This document shows, in pieces, positions 48,644 to 56,903 of a stretch of 64,000 nt of DNA. This DNA comes from Phallus indusiatus (Eukaryota; Basidiomycota; Agaricomycetes; Phallales; Phallaceae). The position numbers and the translations under genes were made by a program. The notes beneath the pieces are model-generated. The model did no database searches, was not told the DNA's origin, and was given only the letters and a program-made list of their open reading frames with translations. Location: NCBI GenBank assembly GCA_027605045.1, contig JAQFWX010000005.1:1178001-1242000 (forward strand). The letters are read 5' to 3'. Position 1 is the stretch's first letter. The number at the start of each line of letters is the position of its first letter.

Positions 48644-49935
48644 ATGGAAGAGAAACTCCTGTACGCTGAAAATTCTGCATGGGATGATATTACACCTGTT
48701 CCCCAATACGATGAAGGCGCAAAGCCTGTGGCACCAATATTGTACTCTAAAGAATGTACGTACGACCGCACCATAATCAACTCTAATCGTATTCAAGGTT
48801 TGAGTTCAGATACTCACAAATAGTTGTGTACAGATCAGGATGCGACTGATTATTTTCGAGGCATAGTTCGCACTGGAGAGAAGAGCCATCGCGTACTAGA
48901 TCTTACTGAACATCTCATCCGGCTAAATCCTGGTCATTACTCGGTCTGGTGCGTCAAGTCTGCCAGTGCGGCATCTCGCTCGGTTTTCTGATCATAACTA
49001 CCAGGCAGTATCGCTATGATACTTTACTGGCGATTAAGGCTGACCTACATGAGGAACTCCAACGCATGGATGAGATCGCCACGACACATATGAAGACCTA
49101 CCAGGTCTGGCACCATCGGCAACTTCTGATCGAAATTCTCCAAGAGCCTGCAGCAGAATTGGATTTTATCAAAACTATTTTGAAATTGATTCCAAAAACT
49201 ATCACACGTGGGCGTATAGGCAATGGATACTTGCAAATTTCAATCAGAAAGAGCTTTGGGACAAGGAGATACCTTACGTCGAACAATTACTCAAGACTGA
49301 TTTTCGAAATAATTCAGCATGGAATCATAGATTTTTTGTACTATGGTCTAATGGACGACGCGAGGACGATGAAACTGAAGAAGACATTTTACGAAAGGAT
49401 ATACAGTAAGTTATGCCCATTGAATTAGAAGAATTGGCATTAAACTTTGTCAAAGATTCGTCAAAGATAATATCGCACTCGCTCCAAACAATGATGCAGT
49501 ATGGAACTATTATCGTGGCATCCTCCAACATACCAAACAGCCACTTTCGACACAGTGTAAATTTGTCAAAATGTATGCGAATGATCCAGAATCGGACTCA
49601 GATATATCAGAGAGCATGAGGTCGTCCTTGATCTTGATAATCCTTCTCCAGGACCGCGTGCCGTCTTACCTTGCGCGTCTGCCATAGAATTCTTAGCCGA
49701 TATTCATGAAGAAGAAGGGACTGCCGAAAGTCTGGATAAAGCTGTCTCAGTATGCATAGCTTTCATACAAATCATATCCAGCATCTTAATTATTTCTCAA
49801 GTTATATAACCTGCTTGCGAAACTAGACAAGATTCGTAAACCGTGAGTCTTTGTATCATTCTGTTTCGAAACATTCACCAACGCCCATTGAATAGGTACT
49901 GGGAATATAGAGCAGCAGAATGTAAAAGATTATAA
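48644..49935 (+). CDS. RAM2: Protein farnesyltransferase/geranylgeranyltransferase-I alpha subunit (one apparent frameshift)
   Basis: The alpha subunit is shared by farnesyltransferase and geranylgeranyltransferase I. Exons are 48644-48755, 48834-48948, 49005-49405, 49456-49554, 49611-49749, 49802-49842 and 49896-49935; the intact product would be 315 residues. The prenyltransferase repeats are clear: LNPGHYSVWQYRYD, KTYQVWHHRQLLIE, SKNYHTWAYRQWIL, FRNNSAWNHRFFVLW and NNDAVWNYYRG. The C-terminus has EFLADIHEEEG and KIRKPYWEYRAAE. Inside exon 3 the frame shifts between ELDFIKTI and EIDSKNYHTW at the T-run 49178-49181; one additional T restores the family sequence. Because the rest is perfect and the gene is normally essential, a consensus error is likelier than decay. 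Confidence 0.88.
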
Positions 49936-50517
49936 TAGTTTTGTATTCATATCAACATTTAACACGGATATTGTATACTTTATGACCCAGGCGTCATGTA
50001 AAGTAAAGGTGAGGTGCTACGGGAAAGTTTTCTCATTTTAAAAAATCGGAGTACTAAGATCGCAATTTGAAATCATGATGCTCATTTATGATGAGGAGCT
50101 GGCTATCGGACAGGACAATGCTTTCGACATCATGATTTATGGCACAGATTTCAAATTAAAGCGATGAGGAGATAGAATAGTTTGAAATGGCACGAAAAAC
50201 TAGACGTAACTTCTGCTTGGATTTTGATTCAGCGGTCTGACCAAGAAACGAATCAGAAAGTAATAGGTAGTTTGTCATAATCCAACCTGGACCGGGCATT
50301 TCTAGCTTCTTAACTGTGCACGTGAAGCCAACAATCGGCTGAACGGAGTACGGGTCGTGGCGAAGTATATTATTTTTGACCTGAGTAGACTACGATTCTG
50401 AAGGAAAATCCCGCTGTTATTCCCTTATATCAATAAAGTATGTTCATATGATAGGCTATGAAGGTTTGAGGGATTCTGATTCGTTTTTATAACGGGTTAA
50501 GAAAATGATAATACATA
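49936..50517. other. Convergent interval with an imperfect inverted repeat
   Basis: 3' regions of the prenyltransferase and SDR genes. The arm AATTTGAAATC...ATGATG at about 50062-50078 recurs inverted at about 50130-50157 with a 13-nt insert, allowing a hairpin. No gene is seen. Confidence 0.5.
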
Positions 50518-51756
50518 TTAATCGAACAAGGCGCCAGCGTTCACATTGAAGGATTGTCCTGTCATTGAAATTTCTCAAAGAACGAACAGATACTAAAATT
50601 CGCTGTATACATACCTGTAATATTCTTTGCTTCTTCCCTTACAAGGTAAGAGACGATCCCGGATACATCATCCAACTCGGTAGGTTTCCAATTGGGAATG
50701 GGTAGGTCGCCTCGACCTTATTCAAATATCATTCAATCTGAGCCAAGCATCAAAATAAGCCACATGCCATGTGATTCTCTATGGGTTGCAATATCTACCA
50801 CTGTCATGGGTGCATATAATTTCGTTAATGAAGTGTCAAGAAAGTCGCACATATTCAGTTTGAGAACAGAGGAAAACTCACGTAATTGTGTTTGAACAGG
50901 TCCTGGACAGTACGCGTTTACTGTGATATTGTATTGGTGAAGTTCGGCCGCTGATAAAATTGAATCGTTGGTTCGTAAGATAACACAAACGTTAAGGGGA
51001 ATATATAACGAACCGGCACTTTGGGTCAGACCTCTAATGGCGAATTTACTCGCAGAGTAAGCTCCCCATTCAGGGAATCCTTCCACCGCATCAATAATAC
51101 TCAGAAATTTAGAAGTTGAACACGGCGGTACTGACCTTGTTTTCCGGCGATTGAAGAAGCACCTGAGAGAACATGTCGTTATCACGTCACCCAAAACAGC
51201 TGAGGTTTCACAAGCGTACCAATGATTCGTCCTCCTCTGCCTTGTTCGATCATTTGTATGGCGGCATATTTATAGGCCAAAAATGTGCCTTGTGCATTTA
51301 CCCTGATTATCTTTTCCCAGTCTTCTAAAGGGGCTACACGTTCACAGTGCTTCAGGGTGTGATCGCATGGCCAGAAGGTCGTTGAGAAACTCACTGTTTA
51401 TTAGGGGTTGTGTGAGAGCAATCCCCGCATTGGCAACCATCTACACACGGTGAGGTTTTTTCAGAAAAAAGGAATCGAAGATCACAAGATCATACAACGT
51501 CGAGAGACCCGAATTGCTTGACTGCAGAGGCCATCAATTTCTTCACGTCGCCTTCATCGGAGGCATCGCCGTAAACCGCCAGACTCTCCCGCTTCAGCGA
51601 TTTGATTTCAGAGGCGACGTCCTCCAAGTCATTTTGCATCCTTGGAAGATCATTTACAACGACGTTCAAGCCATCTCTGGCAAGACGCAAGGCAATTGCT
51701 CGTCCAATACCGCGGGCAGCACCGGTAATGATAGCTACTCGCGAAAGAGAAGACAT
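50518..51756 (-). CDS. Short-chain dehydrogenase/reductase (acetoin/diacetyl-reductase-like), copy 1
   Basis: Classical SDR of unknown substrate. Nine exons give 251 residues: 51499-51756, 51395-51440, 51220-51333, 51136-51162, 51014-51079, 50882-50950, 50768-50800, 50615-50716 and 50518-50558. Motifs are complete: the cofactor site TGAARGIGRAIA, NAG in VANAGIAL, the catalytic Ser in GASSIAGKQG, YSASK in WGAYSASKFAIRGLTQ, NAYCPGPVQT, and the C-terminal ITGQSFNVNAGALFD. Intron 7 (50717-50767) needs a GC donor (GCATGT). The choice is supported by the paralog at 59-60.6 kb, whose matching exon is also 33 nt long. Replacement of the usual GG by NAG near the end is unremarkable. The substrate cannot be predicted. 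Confidence 0.88.
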
Positions 51757-52028
51757 AGTTGAAGAGAAATAACACTGTAGCTTCCCAAAAACATTCGTGA
51801 CCTTTTAAGGTGAAAGCTGGAATTCATTTGACAGATGAACCGAAGTTTCCGAGACGGAAGAAAAGATGGGTAGATGACACAGGCACTTCGATTAACCACA
51901 TGATCCGAGTACGTCAAAGAAAATCGCGTCTCCGGATAAAATACCTGGTGACTAGCAGAAGATCAACTCAGTCAAGAGAATATTACATTCAGTTTTTTCT
52001 TCTCATTTCATGTCTAATACTATACAAT

Positions 52029-53296
52029 TCATACCAATAACAGTAAATCTCCCAATACACCAGCTGCTGTGACAGCAGCACCAGCACCGGCACCTTGGAC
52101 AATTAAAGGCCGTTGATAACGTTGGGTATGGAAAGCGATGATATTATCTGACCCGCCCAGTGAAGTAGCGAATGGATGATCAGCGGGATATCTACAAGAT
52201 AATAACGTCAGTTGATTTTCATTGTTCTCGTGGAGTATCCACTCATGGGCTCATGAAGACACTAACCGTTCCAGGCTGGCTTTGATCGTTTTCGAGGGAA
52301 CATCTATAATTCCCACGAATCGCAGTACTTGCTTGTTTTGAGCGGCTTGGGAACGTAGTTTCTCGAAGTGCGAATCGAACGCTCCTAGCCGTGATACAAA
52401 TCATCGCCGGATGTCAAGCCTTCTAACTCCTTTGGTACAAGGCTGGACACCTCTACGGAGGCGTATCCTGAGGGAAGTAAATATGCCAATTCGGGAATAT
52501 GTCGAGACAAGATAGTCAGCTTCCGAGCTACGTCGGCACCTGACAAGTCATCCCCTGGATGGGGTTCCTTGAAATGTTCTCATCAAAATTGGCCATATTA
52601 AACTATCTATAAAGCGTAATACCGTGTAGCCTTTTTCCTTTGCGGTTTTGACAACAGAAGAAAATGAGGGACCGGAGCCGTCTGGGGTTGAGAACTCGTT
52701 GAAGATATAGCTGAGCGTGCCTGAAAGTACACCCTCAATTTTCAGAACCTTGTAAAAAAGAGCATTCTAGCTTGACAGTATTACGAGCAACCAGTAGTCG
52801 TCCTTACTTTGTCACCTGTTGCAACGAGGTTTTTCAGGGTGCCAATGATAGGTAATCCGGCTCCCACAGTCGCCTCTCCTAAGATTTTTGACTCTCCTTC
52901 TTTGGTAGCTAGTTCTATCTTCTGCCACAGCGTAAGATCTCCAGACCATCCTTTCTTGTTGGGAGTCACGACGTGAATCCCGGCTTTCAGGAATTCGGGG
53001 TAAAACGCTGCAACGGACTCTGAGGCAGTGTTATCGATCACGGCGGCCCGAAGAGGTTGCCCCGGGGGTGTCTGAACCAGCAGCTCCGTCAGCAGCCTGG
53101 GAAGATCCGGTTTAGCACTGCTTTCCTGAAGCAATTGTTTCCAATCTGTTGAGATACCGTTCGGAGAGTAATAGCATTTCTTGGAGGATGTTACGGACAC
53201 AAGACGGAAAGGGGATTGTCGGACCGCAAGTAATTGCGAGATGAATTCGCTCCCGACTAGACCACTGCCAATAACGGCTACATTTAGAGATGGCAT
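52029..53296 (-). CDS. HOM6: Homoserine dehydrogenase (one apparent frameshift)
   Basis: Homoserine dehydrogenase reduces aspartate semialdehyde to homoserine, the branch point to threonine and methionine. Exons are 52808-53296, 52623-52748, 52267-52567 and 52029-52191; intact, the product would be 359 residues, the length of yeast Hom6. Motifs include the dinucleotide site [46 protein letters not shown], the homoserine-site block [31 protein letters not shown], and the C-terminal [20 protein letters not shown]. In exon 3 the frame breaks at about 52381-52390: after DDLYHG an in-frame TAG appears, while [13 protein letters not shown] continues one base out of phase. One missing base explains it. 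It is probably functional in the organism. Confidence 0.9.
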
Positions 53297-53702
53297 TGTG
53301 GATCTGGCAACTGGATAAGGTATGAGACGAGGTAATAGAGTATGGCGTTGGTGCCAGCGCCATTACATAATGATCTGCGATCTTATCCAGCACGATCTTA
53401 AAAGTTTGCCAATACCTGCCAACACCAAGTCAGCTGTTTATTCCAATGTTGTCTGAGTTGCCAAGCTGTCAATAAATCCGAGCGCTGGAGCTCTTTGTGA
53501 TTTTTTTCTCAGCTATCTGCTTTGTGGGGAAATCTAGCAAAAGTCCTAGTTGAAAATTCTCAACTCTTAGGTTGCCGATGCTAGCACATTTATCTACCCT
53601 CAAGTGATCGTCTTACATAAAAGGGCGCCCATTTTTTTCGTCGCTTCAGGTTCTTCCTCGAACTACTACCACGTCCTACGAGGTGGGTAAAACTTTTGAG
53701 TG

Positions 53703-53787
53703 GTTCATTGGATGAACCAAAATCATTCAAACTAGAGTTTCTGAGAGCCATTGCTCAGTGCTTACATTTCTTCTATCTATCTGATAC
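53703..53787 (+). ncRNA. C/D-box snoRNA, snR78-like (25S rRNA guide)
   Basis: Intron 1 element. The C-like box TGGATGA is at 53709, the internal D' box CTGA at 53741-53744 and the D box CTGA at 53781-53784. The 12 bases before D' (TCAAACTAGAGT, 53727-53738) are perfectly complementary to the universal 25S rRNA stretch ACTCTAGTTTGA. The fifth base before D' pairs with the U of GACU, which by my recollection is the yeast U2421 site served by snR78. The C box deviates from consensus. Confidence 0.68.
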
Positions 53788-53899
53788 CCTCATATTCTTG
53801 ACACTTTTTTCGGATGCTGACGTGTACTTTTCTCGCTAGGCGTCTTGTTGAAGCGTTTCTTGTTCCATGTATGAGATAAGGTGTGTATTTGTTCTCTTT

Positions 53900-53988
53900 T
53901 TTGCTATGATGTTAAAAGGAGTTACCGCCTGACCTTCGGGTTTGACGATAAACTCATGGCTGTAATCTACTCGAGATTTCTGAGCTTT
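53900..53988 (+). ncRNA. C/D-box snoRNA, snR77-like (18S rRNA guide)
   Basis: Intron 2 element. The C box is ATGATGT (53906-53912), D' is CTGA at 53929-53932, a C'-like TGACGAT lies at 53943 and the D box CTGA is at 53980-53983, with a short GC/GC closing stem. The guide GGAGTTACCGC (53918-53928) pairs over 11 bases, one of them G-U, with the universal 18S stretch GCGGUAAUUCC. The fifth base before D' pairs with the U after GCGG, the position of yeast U578 served by snR77. Confidence 0.72.
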
Positions 53989-54089
53989 TCTCCTTCGCGT
54001 TTATGTTCATCAGAGCGCTAACCAAGAGTTTGTAGGTGATCGTCGACGACTATTTATCTTTATATGTGAGTAGAGTAACGCCATTTTTC

Positions 54090-54183
54090 TCTTGGATGAT
54101 GTCTATACACGACGGTCTTCGTATCATCACTGCCGAAACTGCCCGCACAGCTCAATTTTTCTCGGGCACACCTTTCTGATACA
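54090..54183 (+). ncRNA. C/D-box snoRNA, snR73/U35-like (25S rRNA guide)
   Basis: Intron 3 element. The C box ATGATGT (54096-54102) is identical to that of the intron 2 element; the D box CTGA is at 54176-54179. The guide CACGACGGTCT (54108-54118) is perfectly complementary over 11 bases to the universal 25S stretch AGACCGTCGTG. The +5 rule points to the first C of GACC, equivalent to yeast C2959 served by snR73 (human U35), if a degenerate D' box CGTA at 54120-54123 is accepted. Confidence 0.65.
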
Positions 54184-54322
54184 TAATCTATTGACATATC
54201 GTAAAGCATATTCTGATTCTTTACTAGATGAAATAATACATTGACACGGTTTTCTCCCGTGTATTTACATTTCGTATTGATTGAAACATTAAGTCATAAG
54301 AACCCAAGGAAGCAAAGAGCTG

Positions 54323-55528
54323 CTAAAGCCCTAACTTCTGGCTTGCTAATTGAGCACCTTCTACTCGGGCCTTAATCTTCTGAAACGCAATATCCCGAGC
54401 ATAATCGGGGTCGCTCTCCTCACCCTTCAAATGTTTGGGTTTCTTATCAATACTAAAGGGAGAGAAACCACAGTCGTCAGTTGCACCCAACCGCTTCGGA
54501 GGGATGTACTTTGCAGCTAGAATCAACTGCTCGCAGATTTCCTCTGGAGTCTCTACCCTTGGACTAAGAGGATTGACAACGCCTATGAAACATACTTGTG
54601 CGACCCCATTCGCATTCTCTTGTGAATGCTCTCCACATAATTTGTAGATCCGTTCTCTGTCGGGTTCGGAGGACGCTTGTATCAAGAAATACCCTGCTTC
54701 AATCTTGAACAGGGACGGTAGTAATTGGGCATAATCCACATCGGCGGAATGGACACTATCGCAATCGCCTAGCAACACTTTATGAGTTTGTCAACGCGGA
54801 GAGTGATCTTGTTTTACCTCCAGGACACGTATGCACTCCAATGTTCTTTCTCACCTCAGGGGTGAATCGACGAAGAACACGATTGTTCAGTTCGACAAAT
54901 TTATCAAGCAATTGTCGCCCCGTCCAAGGATTTCTAGGGTCGTTTTTCAATGCCAAACGACCCTCGGTAAAATCGACGGATACGCGAACAGCCCCGCTTT
55001 CGAAACACTGTTTAATATCCCTTTCACATTCATCAATAAGATCGTTTTCGAATTGTTCCCTGGAATAATCGGGTAACTCCTTGTCCAGTGGGTACAAGAG
55101 GTAAAGCATGGACGGGGCTATTACCGCCTGCTTCATGGGTTTGCTCGCGAGGGGCAAGGAGCGTTTGAAAAGTTCTGCGGCGTATGTTTGATAGCGGAAG
55201 GACCTGACAAGAGACGGGGAAGTTGTCGATGGTGGCCGTCATCGAAGATAGCAAAATATTGTCCATCGGGTGCGAGATTGGATGCTAGCCCCTTCCCGGC
55301 CAATGTTTGCACAATAGGATATGTTGCAAAAGATGAAGCACGCTGCTCCCCGTCTGAAACGACAGGATGTCCGGTGGCTTCCATGCGTTGAATGGAATCA
55401 CGACAGGCTTCGTCCTGGACAGCCTGGAGTTGCTCGTACGTGATCTTGCCAGCGTCGTAATCTGCAATTGCGCTCTGCAATTTCTGAGGTCGGGGAAGAC
55501 TGCCAACAACCTCGACAGGAATAGCCAT
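54323..55528 (-). CDS. Short MetE-like (cobalamin-independent methionine synthase C-domain) protein, one apparent frameshift
   Basis: The protein corresponds to the catalytic C-terminal domain of cobalamin-independent methionine synthase without the usual N-terminal half. Exons 54818-55528 and 54323-54768 would give 385 residues. Motifs include VEVVGSLPRPQ at the start, VVSDGEQRASSF, KQAVIAPSMLYLLYP, the zinc-type block GVHTCPGGDCDSVHSADVDY, and VNPLSPRVETPEEIC towards the end. Such short homologs occur in bacteria and many fungi; their methyl donor is often not known. The reading frame breaks at about 55197-55203: LLSGP and FRYQTYAAEL are one base out of phase, and one more T in a T-run repairs it. 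The gene lies near HOM6, whose product feeds methionine synthesis; that link is only contextual. Confidence 0.85.
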
Positions 55529-56903
55529 GATTTAGTACTACGTGAATATCAAGGCCTCGGCCGTATAGTGCAACGACAGAATGACGGACATTTTATACTC
55601 CTAGCTTTGTACACACGGATGTATTTGGTGTTCAGGCAAAACGGGTTATCACATGACGGCATCTGCTGAAAAGTGGACAATGCATATATGTCTTCTCATC
55701 TTCTAAATCGGTGGAGTGTCAAATCCCAATGCAATCTGAAATATGCAAAAGAAGTCTAAATCGCCTGTAAATTGCAGACCCTGGCTGGCAGATATTGGCA
55801 TGACCTGTCTGTTCTGAGATGGAAGGTACATTGGGTAAGGTTAAACATGCAGGTACAAACTCAGACAGCATATTTTCAATTATGTGGGAGCGCACATTTG
55901 GAACGTTTTTGAAACAAGCCACTTGCGTCCTGAGAAGCAGCGTAAGTGAAAAAACTCAGACCATTGAATTGGAGTGAAAAATTTTCAGCAGCACATGGTT
56001 CAAATCTCAGCTGAATCAAAAATAGTCCCTTGCAATCTAATCAACATGTGATATTATTTAATAGAAAAACCAGCAACGTCTTTATGGAGTCGGCGCGCAG
56101 TACTTGCGCCAGTGATGCTCGTGATGATCAATATGCAAAGTTGACCAGCCATCGTGCAGGTGCGGAACTATATGCAAACATATCAGGTACAAATATATCG
56201 TAGTTGAACATGCGAATTGAAACCAGAATTGAATTGTGTTACCGTACTTATACGCTCCCCCTATGTTTAGTCGATTTTCAACTTGTCCTGTTCAGTTTTT
56301 AAACTCGTTGATTCATCAATATACGCTAGTACCGGATGTAGAGCGTCATGAATCGGCACGCCAGACTTCCTTCCATAATGAAAGGCACAATCTCTAATCC
56401 CAATTCAATTATGTCACTATGGTTACTTTCAAGCCACGAATAATTAATGACCGGTATCCCCTAGTTTCCCCTTAATCACAATGAAAGTTTAAATCTAAAA
56501 AAACACAACAAGTAGACAGATCAATATTGTCGTTATTATGCCAGTTGACGTCTACCGAGTCTGCCAGAGGACATCGAAGATAACGATGACTTTTCATCTT
56601 GCCAATTGGAAGCGCATTGATAAGAGCCAACAATAAAGGGACGTTAAGCGCAATCATACTAAACAGTTCAAATGTTTGACGTCAATCAGCAGATTATCGC
56701 AGCCTATTGTGACTTGTGTCACGGGCGCGACTCGGCAAACCATTGTTGCTAAGCGGATTCCTCGAACTTTGAAATTTAACATCACGGGAAATCCATATAT
56801 AAGATGCGAGCAAGTGCGATGATTTTTTGTTATCCTCAGCGTCGTTCTCTTCCTCATAGAACTGCCCTCTGGTTTGGGTAGTAATTCGTATATTTTCTGA
56901 GTC
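55529..56903. other. Gene-poor divergent interval
   Basis: About 1.4 kb between the MetE-like gene (minus) and the AA14 gene (plus). Only short frames without motifs are seen. A TATATAAGATGCGAG element at about 56795, some 105 nt before the AA14 ATG, is a good TATA-box candidate for that gene. Confidence 0.55.

Larger units (their letters stand above)
53650..54260 (+). ncRNA. Probable non-coding snoRNA host gene (three introns, three C/D snoRNAs)
   Basis: No ORF of note exists here, yet the plus strand reads as a spliced RNA. Exon 1 ends at 53682 before GTGGGT. Exon 2 is 53840-53880 between CTCGCTAG and GTGTGT, and exon 3 is 54036-54065 between GTTTGTAG and GTGAGT. Exon 4 starts at about 54228 after a CTGAT branch point and TTTACTAG. 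The introns are 157, 155 and 162 nt, unlike the 50-60 nt norm around, and each holds one C/D-box element placed 45-55 nt from the acceptor. A CATAAAAGG box at 53616 may be the core promoter. Exons carry stops in all frames and are 30-41 nt, as in known UHG-type hosts. Ends are estimates. Confidence 0.72.

Noticed and set aside
49555..49610. A second apparent frameshift in the prenyltransferase alpha gene
   Set aside because: A normal 56-nt GT-AG intron with matching phase explains it and yields the conserved EFLADIHEEEG region.
50801..50881. Open frame FSSVLKLNMCDFLDTSLTKL inside SDR copy 1 considered as coding
   Set aside because: The paralog has an intron at the same place and the flanking exon lengths match, so the 81-nt stretch is an intron.
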